In this document: positions 44,570 through 53,837 of the stretch, in pieces
Numbering within the stretch: the stretch's first letter is position 1
How the letters are laid out: every line of letters begins with the position of its first letter
Source of the DNA: Bacteroidales bacterium
Lineage (GTDB): Bacteria; Bacteroidota; Bacteroidia; Bacteroidales; P3
Assembly (NCBI GenBank): GCA_017962665.1
Contig: JAGCUU010000032.1
Location: 32,455 to 96,454 of the forward strand
Direction of reading: 5' to 3'
DNA: 64,000 nt
Translations under genes and position numbers: made by a program
The notes under the pieces: model-generated
The model's database searches: none
What the model saw: the letters and a program-made list of their open reading frames with translations, nothing else
Told to the model about the DNA's origin: nothing

Positions 44570-45628
44570 ATGCGAATCGCTGATAAAAAATACTGCATGA
44601 GTTCGTTCCTGATGTATCGGACTGTCATTGACAGGAACAGGTGCTTTGTCGACGGTATCAAGGATTTTCATGTCTATCCTCCCAAAGGAAGGACTGTGGT
44701 ATACAACAGCAACGAATTGGAATCCGCTTTAAGGAAAGAGATGCAGCGTGCCACAGAAAGCGGAAAATGTGCATTGGCACTGAGTGGAGGTATCGACTCC
44801 GCTATACTTGCCAAAATGATGCCCAAAGGCAGTGTGGCTTATACTTTTAAGTGTATAGTCCCCGGCATTGAGGTCGTCGACGAGTCTCCTGTGGCGGCGA
44901 AATATGCGGAGGAGTGTGGCTTGGAACATCGTATTGTCGAAGTCTATTGGGAAGACATGGAAAACATGTCCAAAATCCTCATGCAACACAAGGGTGCACC
45001 GTGCCACTCTATAGAGGTGCAGATTTACAAGGCCTCGGTGATGGCCAAACTATCCGGATTCGAGAATATAGTGTTTGGTGAAAGCGCCGATATCGTCTTT
45101 GGTGGTATGAGCAGCCTCTTGTCTAAAAACTGGACCATAGGTGATTTTATAGAGAGATACTCTTACGTCCTTCCCTACAAGGTATTGAAGGATCCCATGC
45201 TTATTATCGAACCGTTTATGGAGTGCGAGAAGGATGGTTATGCCGACGTGCATCGTTTTCTGAACAAAACCATGTACGAAGAGGCGATTAATTCCTATGA
45301 GGATGCATGTGCGACGGCTGGCATTAAGCTTTTCATGCCATATTCCCTTACTGAGTTAGGAGGCGAGCTGGACTATACCCGCATAAGGGCCGGAGAGAAC
45401 AAGTACCTTATCAGGGAGATTTTCCAAAGACTCTATCCAGGATGGGAAATACCTGTCAAGACACCCATGCCGCGTCCATTGAATGAATGGATGAAGGAAT
45501 GGGGTGGTCCAAAGAGGAATGAGTTCTGGCCTAACTGCACCGAAAATATGACAGGCGACCAAAAATGGTATGTATATGCCTTGGAGAAATTCTTAAATAT
45601 GTTAGACAATAATGAGTACAATAAATAA
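44570..45628 (+). CDS. asparagine synthase-like ATP-pyrophosphatase
   Basis: A 352-residue protein with the PP-loop of asparagine synthetases, CALALSGGIDSAILAKM, and later FGESADIVFGGM, which resembles the GEGADELFGGY motif. It lacks the N-terminal glutamine amidotransferase domain (no Cys1), so ammonia or another nucleophile must come from elsewhere. Stand-alone domains of this type adenylate carboxylates in amidation reactions, for example of uronic acids or modified sugars in surface glycans. It sits between the tagD-like and DUF362 genes (overlapping the latter by 17 nt); its substrate is unknown. Confidence 0.75.
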   Translation: MRIADKKYCMSSFLMYRTVIDRNRCFVDGIKDFHVYPPKGRTVVYNSNELESALRKEMQRATESGKCALALSGGIDSAILAKMMPKGSVAYTFKCIVPGIEVVDESPVAAKYAEECGLEHRIVEVYWEDMENMSKILMQHKGAPCHSIEVQIYKASVMAKLSGFENIVFGESADIVFGGMSSLLSKNWTIGDFIERYSYVLPYKVLKDPMLIIEPFMECEKDGYADVHRFLNKTMYEEAINSYEDACATAGIKLFMPYSLTELGGELDYTRIRAGENKYLIREIFQRLYPGWEIPVKTPMPRPLNEWMKEWGGPKRNEFWPNCTENMTGDQKWYVYALEKFLNMLDNNEYNK

Positions 45629-46835
45629 ACAGCGGGTAGTTATTGCTGCAGCCGACAGCTATCGTCCAAACAAAGTCAATCATGCTCTGGATGAGATTTT
45701 TTTAGGATTGGGATTGAATCCCAAGAATCCTTTTGATGGTTATATCCAACCTGGCATGCGTGTGTTTATCAAGCCCAACTGGGTGGCTTCGCGTTGGCGC
45801 GAGTCGTGTCCTCACAAGGACGACCTCTATTCCGTTATCACGCATCCTGCTGTCATCGAGGCAATGGCGGACAGGGTGGCTTTGGCATTGAAAGGAGAAG
45901 GCGAGATAATCATTGCCGACAACCCGTCTATCGATGCCGACTTCGAAGAGTTGATGGCCTTTACCGGCATTCGCATACTGGAACAGAAATATGATGTTCC
46001 TTGTCATATTTACGATTTGAGACCACTTGTCTGCAAGGATTTGAAAGATTATGGCAAGAAAGACAAGATGGCGCCTCAGCCAGGCGATCCCAATGGCGAG
46101 GTGGAGGTGAACCTCGGCAAGGAGAGCCTGTTGTATGATGTGGATTCTACACTTTTTAGGGGTGTTTTCGATGAGAGGGAGGAGACAGTGGCTGCACATA
46201 CCGGCGACACACAGCTATATACCATCTCAAAAAGTCTTTACGATTCGGATGTGTACATATCGATACCAAAACTCAAAACGCATCAAAAAGTCGGTGCCAC
46301 TCTGAATCTTAAAGGCCAGGTCGGCTCTATTACCAAAAAGAATCAACTGGTACATTGGCGTGTAGGTTCACCGGAGACCGGCGGAGATGAATATCCCGAC
46401 AGGGCAAGCTGGGAAAAAGCACAGCATGCAAAAGTGACCCATAGAGGAGCTCATCCGGGTAACGACACAATATGGCGTATGGTCGTAGACCTTTACAAAA
46501 GCCTGCTCACCAAAGAGAGAAAATATTTTACCGTCATTGACGGCATCATGGCAGGAGAGGGGCAAGGTCCTTTCTGTCCCACCTCTCTCCACTCCAATGT
46601 ATTGCTGGGCGGATTCGACTTTGTGACATCCGACATCGTCGCCGTACGCTATATGGGAATGGATCCTGCAAAAATAAAATATCTGCAGTATTTTATCGAG
46701 ACGAACAATATCAATCTCAACGATATCGAGGTTGTTTTGAACGGCGCAACGGTTCCCGGGTTCTTCTATGCACCTACAAGATATGCCGATTTTGAGGTCT
46801 CGCCGGCATGGCAGGTTATCAAATATATTATTTGA
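45612..46835 (+). CDS. DUF362 family protein
   Basis: A 407-residue protein matching DUF362, with PGMRVFIKPNWVASR near the start, DVYISIPKLKTHQKVGATLNLKGQ in the middle and VIDGIMAGEGQGP near the end, all familiar signatures. No CxxCxxC ferredoxin motif is visible, unlike some relatives. The reaction is undefined, though the family often appears with polysaccharide or cofactor genes. It is translationally coupled to the asparagine-synthase-like gene and followed after 11 nt by UDP-galactopyranose mutase, suggesting involvement in the same glycan. Confidence 0.82.
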   Translation: MSTINKQRVVIAAADSYRPNKVNHALDEIFLGLGLNPKNPFDGYIQPGMRVFIKPNWVASRWRESCPHKDDLYSVITHPAVIEAMADRVALALKGEGEIIIADNPSIDADFEELMAFTGIRILEQKYDVPCHIYDLRPLVCKDLKDYGKKDKMAPQPGDPNGEVEVNLGKESLLYDVDSTLFRGVFDEREETVAAHTGDTQLYTISKSLYDSDVYISIPKLKTHQKVGATLNLKGQVGSITKKNQLVHWRVGSPETGGDEYPDRASWEKAQHAKVTHRGAHPGNDTIWRMVVDLYKSLLTKERKYFTVIDGIMAGEGQGPFCPTSLHSNVLLGGFDFVTSDIVAVRYMGMDPAKIKYLQYFIETNNINLNDIEVVLNGATVPGFFYAPTRYADFEVSPAWQVIKYII

Positions 46836-46846
46836 TTGGTTCAGAT

Positions 46847-47962
46847 ATGAAACCGTACGACTTTCTTATTGTTGGAGCAGGTCTTTATGGGGCTGTCTTT
46901 GCCCATGAAGCCACAGCCAAAGGCAAGCGGTGCCTGGTTGTCGACCGCCGTAACCATATTGGCGGAAACTGCTATACAAAACGTATCAATGACATTGATG
47001 TGCATTGGTACGGAGCTCATATTTTCCATACTTCAAACGAGAAGGTTTGGCAATTCATGAACCGTTTCTGTCGCTTCAACAACTATATAAACAGTCCTAT
47101 TGCCAACTATCATGGAGAGCTGTATAATCTGCCGTTCAATATGAATACTTTTTGCAAGTTGTGGGACGACGTTCATACCCCCGACGAGGCAAAGGCTCGC
47201 ATTGCCGAACAACAGGGAGAGTTTGAAGGTATCGGAGAACCTCGCAATCTTTATGAGCAGGGAATGAAACTGGGAGGTCGTGACGTCTTCGAAAAACTTG
47301 TAAAAGGCTATTCCGAAAAGCAGTGGGGTAGACCTGCCGAGGAGATTCCGGCTTTTGTACTGAAACGGCTTCCGATGCGGTTCACTTTCGACAACAACTA
47401 TTTCAACGACACATATCAAGGAATTCCTATAGGAGGTTATACTGCTGTTTTTGAACGGATGCTTGACGGCATTGAGGTTCGCTTGGGAGTCGATTTTGTC
47501 GCAGAACGGGATAAATATTCCGCTTTGGCAGACAGGATAGTCTATACAGGAGCCCTGGATGAATATTTTGATTACAGACTTGGCTGTTTGGAATACCGAT
47601 CGCTCCGCTTCGACCATCAACTGAAAAAAGGTGTCCAAAACTTTCAGGGCAATGCTGTATTTAACTATACAGATGCCGAGACTCCCTATACTCGGGTCAT
47701 AGAACACAAACATTTCGCTTTTGGCAATCAGCCCGACACTGTGGTTTCCTATGAGTTCCCGCAGGTATGGAGTCGTGGTTCCGAGCCTTATTATCCAGTC
47801 AATGATGATTGTAACGAGGTTCTGGCCGAAAGTTACAGGTCTTTGGCGGCAAAAGAAGATGGTGTGTGGTTTGGCGGCAGGCTTGGCGAATATCGTTACT
47901 ACGACATGGACAAAGTTGTTGCAAGCGCTCTGGACAATCCCTGGCTAAGCGAAAAACAATAA
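46847..47962 (+). CDS. glf: UDP-galactopyranose mutase
   Basis: A 371-residue flavoenzyme that interconverts UDP-galactopyranose and UDP-galactofuranose. The Rossmann FAD loop FLIVGAGLYGAVFAHEA is followed by VVDRRNHIGGNCYT and HWYGAHIFHTSNEKVW, with the conserved His. Substrate-loop residues are seen in ALDEYFDYRLGCLEYRSL and in the C-terminal GRLGEYRYYDMDKV. The ATG at 46847 (MKPYDFLIVG) is chosen over an upstream extension that lies in the DUF362 gene. It provides galactofuranose for surface polysaccharide and ends the operon. Confidence 0.93.
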   Translation: MKPYDFLIVGAGLYGAVFAHEATAKGKRCLVVDRRNHIGGNCYTKRINDIDVHWYGAHIFHTSNEKVWQFMNRFCRFNNYINSPIANYHGELYNLPFNMNTFCKLWDDVHTPDEAKARIAEQQGEFEGIGEPRNLYEQGMKLGGRDVFEKLVKGYSEKQWGRPAEEIPAFVLKRLPMRFTFDNNYFNDTYQGIPIGGYTAVFERMLDGIEVRLGVDFVAERDKYSALADRIVYTGALDEYFDYRLGCLEYRSLRFDHQLKKGVQNFQGNAVFNYTDAETPYTRVIEHKHFAFGNQPDTVVSYEFPQVWSRGSEPYYPVNDDCNEVLAESYRSLAAKEDGVWFGGRLGEYRYYDMDKVVASALDNPWLSEKQ

Positions 47963-47990
47963 CACTGTTTTTGCAGTGGGGAAAAAAGTG

Positions 47991-47998
47991 TAAATTTG
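47991..47998 (+). promoter_or_regulatory. promoter of groES-family gene, -7 box
   Basis: TAAATTTG lies 55 bases before the ATG at 48054, with TTTTTG at about 47968-47973 near the -33 position. It marks the end of the glycan operon and the start of a new unit. Confidence 0.6.
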
Positions 47999-48053
47999 CA
48001 AAAATAAAATATTTGTCATATTTGTTTAACTAATAGATTTTAAAATTTTTATA

Positions 48054-48434
48054 ATGATAGATAAAGAGCAATCATCGCGCAGGAACGCTCTTGACAAACT
48101 GATTGTGGTAGGCGACAGAGTGCTCATTCAGCATGGCACAGCGACTCAACGCACCAAGAGCGGCCTTTATCTTCCTTCGGGTTATCAAGAGAAGGAGGAG
48201 ATACAATCCGGATACATCTTGAAATGCGGTCCGGGATACGCTCTGCCCAACATGGACAACGATGAGGAGTGGAACCCTAAAGACAAGGAGCCTAAATACC
48301 TTCCGCTCCAAGTTAAGCCTGGAGACCTCGCACTTTTTATGCAAAAGAATGCTGTGGAAATAAAATACAACGGAGAAAAATACTTTATCGTCCCTCAAAG
48401 CGCCATACTGCTGGTCGAGAGAGACGAGTTTTAA
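48054..48434 (+). CDS. GroES-family co-chaperonin-like protein
   Basis: A 126-residue protein with the Cpn10 fold signatures VVGDRVLIQHGTATQRTKSGLYLP and an extended loop, then KPGDLALFMQKNAVEIKYNGEKYFIV and SAILLVE at the end. It is longer than ordinary GroES (about 90-97 residues), with an insert (MDNDEEWNPKDKEPKYLP) where GroES has its roof loop. No groEL is adjacent. This fits the Bacteroidota group of stand-alone GroES-family proteins whose role is unknown. Confidence 0.85.
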   Translation: MIDKEQSSRRNALDKLIVVGDRVLIQHGTATQRTKSGLYLPSGYQEKEEIQSGYILKCGPGYALPNMDNDEEWNPKDKEPKYLPLQVKPGDLALFMQKNAVEIKYNGEKYFIVPQSAILLVERDEF

Positions 48435-48449
48435 TTGTTGAAAAAACAA

Positions 48450-48516
48450 GTTTGCTCAATGAGCAAGGAATAACCTTTCTGCCTGCTTTGCAGGCCTGCG
48501 AGCCCGATGAGCAAAC
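48450..48516 (+). promoter_or_regulatory. structured leader or intergenic hairpin set before alaS
   Basis: GTTTGCTCA at 48450-48458 can pair with TGAGCAAAC at 48508-48516, enclosing a perfect GCCTGC/GCAGGC hairpin at 48481-48495. A second copy of TGAGCAA at 48460-48466 offers a competing partner. It could be an RNA leader for alaS or a terminator-like element after the GroES-family gene; no T run supports the latter. Confidence 0.45.
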
Positions 48517-48557
48517 CTTTAACCATTAATCTTTAAACATTAACCTTTAACCGTTAT
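48516..48557 (+). repeat. heptamer array, six units, upstream of alaS
   Basis: Six perfectly phased 7-mers, CCTTTAA, CCATTAA, TCTTTAA, ACATTAA, CCTTTAA, CCGTTAT, end 2 bases before the alaS ATG. It is the longest array of the family in the window. Confidence 0.85.
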
Positions 48558-48559
48558 TT

Positions 48560-51202
48560 ATGACTTCCAAAGAGATAAGACAAAAATTTCTTGAATATTT
48601 CGAAAATAAGAACCATCATATCGTTCCCTCCTCACCAATGGTGGTGAAAAACGATCCTACTTTGATGTTCACCAACGCAGGAATGAACCAGTTCAAGGAT
48701 ATCTTCCTTGGCAACAGTCCTGCGCAATACCCAAGGGTATGCGATTCGCAAAAATGCCTTCGCGTAAGCGGTAAACACAACGACCTTGAAGAGGTGGGGC
48801 ACGACACTTACCACCATACCATGTTTGAGATGCTTGGCAACTGGTCGTTCGGCGACTACTTCAAGAAAGAGGCTATCGCTTATGGCTGGGAATTCCTCAC
48901 CGATGTTATGGGAATAGATAAAAACCGCCTGTACGTCACCGTATTCGGCGGCGACGAGAAAGAAGGTCTCAAAATGGATGACGAGGCTTATGAATATTGG
49001 AAGGAACATATTGAGGAGGCTCGCATACTGAAAGGCTCGAAAAAAGATAACTTTTGGGAAATGGGCGACCAGGGACCCTGCGGACCCTGCAGCGAAATTC
49101 ATATCGACCTGCGTGACGACGAAGAACGTGCAAAAGTGGCAGGCGCCGATTTGGTAAACAAAGACAATCCGCTGGTTATTGAGATTTGGAACCTCGTCTT
49201 TATGCAATACAACCGACTGGCCAACGGAACACTCGAACCTCTTAAAGCCAAGCATATCGATACCGGCATGGGCTTTGAACGTCTCTGCATGGTCTTACAG
49301 GGAAAGAAATCCAACTACGACACCGATGTGTTTCAGCCGCTGATTCAAGAAATTGCCGTCAAGGCCGGTATGACTTATGGCAAAGAGGAGAAGGCTGACA
49401 TAGCCATGCGTGTATGCGCTGACCACCTCAGGGCTGTAAGTTTCTCTATTGCCGACGGTCAGCTTCCATCAAATGCCAAGGCTGGCTACGTCATTCGCCG
49501 CATCCTGCGTCGCGCCGTGCGCTACGGATATACTTTCCTCAACATGAAAGAACCTTTCATGTATTCTCTCGTGGCTAAGCTGACGGAGCAGATGGGCGAC
49601 CAATACCCTGAGCTGAAAAAACAGGAAGAGCTCATCAGACGTATCATCCTTGAAGAGGAGCAGTCCTTCCTTAAAACTCTCAGCAACGGCATCCAAAAGT
49701 TCGAAAACTATATCTCCAAAGCATTGGAATGCGAGACATCATGCGAGGCTTGCGAACAAAAGGTCAAGGCTGACAAGGTTATCGACGGCGCTTTCGCTTT
49801 CGAACTGTTTGACACCTACGGATTCCCTATCGACCTCACTCAGCTTATGGCAGCTGAAAAAGGATGGACCGTGGATATGGACGGATTTGCCAAAGGACTT
49901 GCCGAACAGAAAGACCGCTCGCGTGCCGCCGCGAAGACCGAAAATGACGACTGGGTTGAGCTGATGCCAGGAATAGAGGAACAGTTTGTGGGTTATGACG
50001 AACTGGTCTGTGAGGCAAAAATAGTGCGTTACAGACATGTCCGTACCAAAGAAAGGGATTTCTATCAACTGGTGTTCGAACGCACGCCATTCTATGGCGA
50101 AGGCGGTGGTCAGGTCGGAGACCTGGGCACTATAGGAGCCGGTGAAGAGGTGATTCCTATTGTGGATACAAAAAAAGAGAACAACCTCATTGTCCATATT
50201 GTCACCAAACTCCCGTCGGATATCAACGCCACATTCAAACTCGAAGTAGACAAATGCCGTCGTTTTGCCATACAATGCAACCACACAGCAACACACCTGT
50301 TACATAAAGCTTTGCGCAACGTGCTTGGCTCGCACGTCGAGCAGAAGGGCTCAAGTGTTGACGACCAGCGCCTGCGTTTCGACTTCTCGCATTTTTCCAA
50401 GATGACTCAAGAGGAAATCCGTGAGGTTGAAAAACAGGTGAATATCGACATCTGGCACGCTATGCCTCTTGAAGAACACAGAGAGATGCCTATTGCCGAG
50501 GCTCAAAAGCTCGGTGCCATGGCCCTGTTTGGAGAGAAATACGGTGAGAGGGTGCGTGTGGTCAAGTTCGGCGACAGCGTGGAGTTTTGTGGCGGCACAC
50601 ATACCGACAATACAGGCCACATCGGTTCGTTCCGCATCGTGAGCGAAGGGGCTGTGGCTGCGGGCATGAGACGAATAGAAGCTGTCACCGGTGGCGGTGC
50701 ACAGCGTTTTGTCGACGCAATGCAGGACCAACTCGAGGCTGCAAAGAATCTTTTGAAAAATCCTAAGGATTTGGCTTCCGCCATCGAGAAACTGCAAGGC
50801 GAAAACTCCGAATTGCGTGCCCAGATTGCATCATTCCAGAAAGAGAAGGTGGCCGGTATCTGTAAGGCACTCGGCGATGAATTGAAGTCGTCTCCGATGC
50901 TTGCCAAGAAGATGGACTGCGACATAATGCAGCTCAAGGATGGTGTCATGCAGCTTAGAATCGACAATCCCGACATGGCACTTGTGCTTGGAAGTGTTCA
51001 GGACGGCAAGCCACAGCTGATGATATGTCTGGGACAAAACCGTGTGGATGCTGGCAAGAACGCAGGTACAATAATTCGTGTCGCTGGCAAGGAAATCCAA
51101 GGCGGCGGTGGCGGACAGCCGGCTTATGCCACAGCAGGAGGTCGCAACGCCGACGGACTGGCCAAAGCCATTGAAACAGCAAAAACAGAATTGGAGAAAT
51201 AG
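48560..51202 (+). CDS. alaS: alanyl-tRNA synthetase
   Basis: An 880-residue class II aminoacyl-tRNA synthetase. Motif 1/2 region NDPTLMFTNAGMNQFKD and the tRNA-recognition region DTGMGFERLCMVLQG are typical. The editing domain carries HTATHLLHKALR and the CxxxH pair in FCGGTHTDNTGHIG; the C-terminal part has the GGGGGQPAYATAGG glycine-rich motif of the C-Ala/DHHA1 domain. Length matches AlaRS of other bacteria. It charges tRNA-Ala and clears Ser/Gly-tRNA-Ala. A small gene follows 1 nt after its stop. Confidence 0.97.
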   Translation: MTSKEIRQKFLEYFENKNHHIVPSSPMVVKNDPTLMFTNAGMNQFKDIFLGNSPAQYPRVCDSQKCLRVSGKHNDLEEVGHDTYHHTMFEMLGNWSFGDYFKKEAIAYGWEFLTDVMGIDKNRLYVTVFGGDEKEGLKMDDEAYEYWKEHIEEARILKGSKKDNFWEMGDQGPCGPCSEIHIDLRDDEERAKVAGADLVNKDNPLVIEIWNLVFMQYNRLANGTLEPLKAKHIDTGMGFERLCMVLQGKKSNYDTDVFQPLIQEIAVKAGMTYGKEEKADIAMRVCADHLRAVSFSIADGQLPSNAKAGYVIRRILRRAVRYGYTFLNMKEPFMYSLVAKLTEQMGDQYPELKKQEELIRRIILEEEQSFLKTLSNGIQKFENYISKALECETSCEACEQKVKADKVIDGAFAFELFDTYGFPIDLTQLMAAEKGWTVDMDGFAKGLAEQKDRSRAAAKTENDDWVELMPGIEEQFVGYDELVCEAKIVRYRHVRTKERDFYQLVFERTPFYGEGGGQVGDLGTIGAGEEVIPIVDTKKENNLIVHIVTKLPSDINATFKLEVDKCRRFAIQCNHTATHLLHKALRNVLGSHVEQKGSSVDDQRLRFDFSHFSKMTQEEIREVEKQVNIDIWHAMPLEEHREMPIAEAQKLGAMALFGEKYGERVRVVKFGDSVEFCGGTHTDNTGHIGSFRIVSEGAVAAGMRRIEAVTGGGAQRFVDAMQDQLEAAKNLLKNPKDLASAIEKLQGENSELRAQIASFQKEKVAGICKALGDELKSSPMLAKKMDCDIMQLKDGVMQLRIDNPDMALVLGSVQDGKPQLMICLGQNRVDAGKNAGTIIRVAGKEIQGGGGGQPAYATAGGRNADGLAKAIETAKTELEK

Positions 51203-51203
51203 T

Positions 51204-51647
51204 ATGGAAAAAACGCTGAAAGGCAGCAAACACCAATATCAGATAGAGTCAACCGTCGACAGCAACGACTACGGTACCACGTATAGCGCTTTCGCTCGCC
51301 GCAACGATGGCAGGACTGTCAAAAGACAGTACTATGCAATTATTGAAAAGAAATCTGGCGTCAATGTGGAGGACTTCAAAAATGAGATACGCAGGTCTTT
51401 GAAAAATCTGCCATACCAAATCCATATTGAGGAAAAGATTGTTAATGACGACGAGTTTATAGTTGTTGTCGCCAAAGGTGCAAAAGAGAAAAAAAACGAT
51501 AGCCGCTGGGCATCCCTCCAGAACAAGGGTTTGCTAATGGTAATCCTTGCCGCGATAATAATGATATTGATGATAATACGATTCTTCCAATCGCCATCCG
51601 ATGATAATGTAGTCAAGGACGACAAGATTGAAAATATATCACAATAG
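51204..51647 (+). CDS. small single-TM protein after alaS
   Basis: A 147-residue protein, unrecognised. The first 100 residues are soluble and charged (MEKTLKGSKHQYQIESTVDS..., KSGVNVEDFKNEIRRSL); one TM helix follows near LLMVILAAIIMILMIIRFF, with a short acidic tail. It is probably anchored in the inner membrane with the bulk in the cytoplasm. It starts 1 nt after the alaS stop and ends before a strong terminator, so it shares the alaS transcript. The frame extends upstream within alaS; the chosen start avoids that. Confidence 0.7.
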   Translation: MEKTLKGSKHQYQIESTVDSNDYGTTYSAFARRNDGRTVKRQYYAIIEKKSGVNVEDFKNEIRRSLKNLPYQIHIEEKIVNDDEFIVVVAKGAKEKKNDSRWASLQNKGLLMVILAAIIMILMIIRFFQSPSDDNVVKDDKIENISQ

Positions 51648-51686
51648 AACGCATACCCAAATTGGGTGGTTTGCCTGAAGATAAAA

Positions 51687-51724
51687 AACAATACAGCCGC
51701 AATTTTTGCGGCTGTATTGTTTTT
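51687..51724. terminator. bidirectional terminator between alaS unit and S9 peptidase
   Basis: Perfect inverted arms, AAACAATACAGCCGCAA and TTGCGGCTGTATTGTTT (17 bp) with a short T loop, followed by further T on the right and preceded by A on the left. It serves both converging genes. Confidence 0.9.
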
Positions 51725-51746
51725 ATATTATGATTGTTGACAATGG

Positions 51747-53831
51747 TTATTTCAAGTATTTGTCAAACCAGTCGATAAAGTTGCGATGCCACAGTAGGCT
51801 GTTCTGGGGACGGAGTACCCAGTGGGTCTCGTCGGGGAAATAGAGATAGCGTGCGTCGAGTCCGCGGAGCTTTGCGGCATTGTATGCTGCCATACCCTGA
51901 GAGGCGACGATGCGGAAATCGAACTCGCTGTGGACTACGCAAATGGGAGTGTTCCACTTGTCGACAAAGAGGTGGGGAGAGTTGGAGTAACTCTTGATGG
52001 TCTGAGGTGTCTTTGCCCAGTAGGGACCGCCGAGATCCCAGTTGGTGAACCACAGTTCTTCAGTTTCAAGGCTCTGCTGTTCGAAGTTGAACATTCCGTT
52101 GTGTGCCAGGAACACCTTGAAACGTCTGTTCTCGTTATGACCGGCAAGCCAATAGATGCTGAAACCGCCGAAGCTGGCGCCACAGGCGCCTATACGCTCT
52201 TTGTCAATCTGTTTCATGTTGTCGGCAAAATAATCGGTAGCGGTCATGTAGTCGCGCATGCAAAGTCCGCCATAGTCACCGCTGATCTCCTCACACCATG
52301 CAGTGCCAAATCCCGGGCATCCGCGGCGGTTGGGGGCTATCACGAAATAGCCGGCACCAGACATTACCTGGAAGTTCCAGCGGGTGCTCCAGAATTGCGA
52401 CACCATGCTTTGGGGACCGCCTTCGCAGAAGAGCAGGGCAGGGTAGGTCTTGGTGGAATCATAGTTGTAAGGATAGATAAGCCATGTAAGCATATCTTTG
52501 CCGTCGTGGGTTTTTATCCATTTTTCCTCAACGCGTCCCATATTGACCTGCGAGAGTATATCGTCATTGAAGGTGGTGAGTTTGGTACCCTCTTTGCAGT
52601 CATCGTTAAGGTTGTAGGTGTAAACGGTTGCAGGATAGGAGATGGACACCTGGTTGGCATAGATTTTGTCTCCTGCAAGCTGGAAGCCGTTGATGTCATG
52701 GTAGCCATGACTTACCTGACGGCGTTTGGATTTGTCTGCAACATTGAATGCAAAAATTTCATTCATGCCCTGGTACATGACAACGGCAAGGAGTTCTGAG
52801 TCGTCATTGGTCCAAGTGATGCCGCTGACGCCATAGTCAAAGCCCTCAGTATAGTCGGTAAGACTCTCGCTGTTGAAATCATAAACCATAAGGCGGAGTT
52901 TGTCGCTCTCGTATCCGTCGCGTTCCATGCTTTCCCAAGCAATGCGGGTACCATCGTGGCTGAACACAGGGTTTTGGTCGTAGCCCATAATACCCTCTGA
53001 GATGTTGACTGTTTTGCCGTCAGCGATGTTGTAGACATAGATATCGCTGTTTGTTGACAAGGCATAGTCCTTGCCGCTCTTCTTGCGGCAGGTGTAGGCC
53101 ACCTTGCTTCCGTCAGACGAGAAATTGTACTGTTCAATGCCACCCCAAGGACGCATCGGACATTCGAAAGTGGAGTCGACAATTGCGACAGAGTGCTCCA
53201 CGTCAAGGGTGCCGTCGAGGTTGGCAAGGAAAATCTGGGGATATTCGTCTACCCAGTTGTCCCAATGGCGGTACATGAGATCTTCGTTGATACGGCCGGT
53301 GGTCTTGTCAAGACCTTTGTAAAGAGGTTCGATGTCGGCAGGATGCTTTACGGGAAGATCGGTGATGTATACCACCTTTTTTCCGTCGGCAGAGATTTTG
53401 AATCCCTCTATGCCATTCTCAAAAGTGGCCAGGAGTTTTTCCGACTTGCTGTTGACATCGATAGAACGCATCTCGTTGCCACGGCAGAAAAGCAGCGTGT
53501 TGTCGTCAAGGAAGACCGGATTGAATTCGCTTTGGGCAGTGACAGTAAGACGTGTGGCTTCGCCGCCGGCAGTGGGCATCATATAGATTTCGGCGTTGCC
53601 TTTGTTCTCGTCCATGTCGTAATAGGTGAGGGTATAGGCCAACTTGGTGCCGTCAGGCGATATGGCTGTTTCTCCCATCTTTCCTAAAGCCCACATGACC
53701 TCTGGAGTGAACTGTCCGTCGGTGACCTGTATCGTAGGCTTCTCGACGATTTTGGTTTCCTGGTCGCCCTCTCTTCCGCAACTGGCGGCAAAAAGAGCCA
53801 GGGTGGTTAATGCTAAAAATGTTTTTTTCAT
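51747..53831 (-). CDS. S9 family prolyl oligopeptidase-like peptidase (DPP5-like)
   Basis: A 694-residue exported peptidase with a lipobox-like N-terminus (ALFAASCGRE). A seven-bladed propeller (residues about 40-420) precedes the alpha/beta-hydrolase domain: Ser in GACGASFGGFSIYWLAG, Asp in VVHSEFDFRI, His in DETHWVLRP. Sequence and length resemble dipeptidyl-peptidase 5 of Porphyromonas, which releases dipeptides in the periplasm to feed amino-acid metabolism. It is monocistronic, with a degraded short reading frame just upstream. Confidence 0.88.
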   Translation of the reverse strand: MKKTFLALTTLALFAASCGREGDQETKIVEKPTIQVTDGQFTPEVMWALGKMGETAISPDGTKLAYTLTYYDMDENKGNAEIYMMPTAGGEATRLTVTAQSEFNPVFLDDNTLLFCRGNEMRSIDVNSKSEKLLATFENGIEGFKISADGKKVVYITDLPVKHPADIEPLYKGLDKTTGRINEDLMYRHWDNWVDEYPQIFLANLDGTLDVEHSVAIVDSTFECPMRPWGGIEQYNFSSDGSKVAYTCRKKSGKDYALSTNSDIYVYNIADGKTVNISEGIMGYDQNPVFSHDGTRIAWESMERDGYESDKLRLMVYDFNSESLTDYTEGFDYGVSGITWTNDDSELLAVVMYQGMNEIFAFNVADKSKRRQVSHGYHDINGFQLAGDKIYANQVSISYPATVYTYNLNDDCKEGTKLTTFNDDILSQVNMGRVEEKWIKTHDGKDMLTWLIYPYNYDSTKTYPALLFCEGGPQSMVSQFWSTRWNFQVMSGAGYFVIAPNRRGCPGFGTAWCEEISGDYGGLCMRDYMTATDYFADNMKQIDKERIGACGASFGGFSIYWLAGHNENRRFKVFLAHNGMFNFEQQSLETEELWFTNWDLGGPYWAKTPQTIKSYSNSPHLFVDKWNTPICVVHSEFDFRIVASQGMAAYNAAKLRGLDARYLYFPDETHWVLRPQNSLLWHRNFIDWFDKYLK

Positions 53832-53837
53832 GTTTTG

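Noticed and set aside
51822-52799. 325-codon plus-strand frame antisense to the S9 peptidase
   Set aside because: It is the complement of a well-supported gene with a full catalytic triad; its protein has no recognisable features and arises from codon bias.
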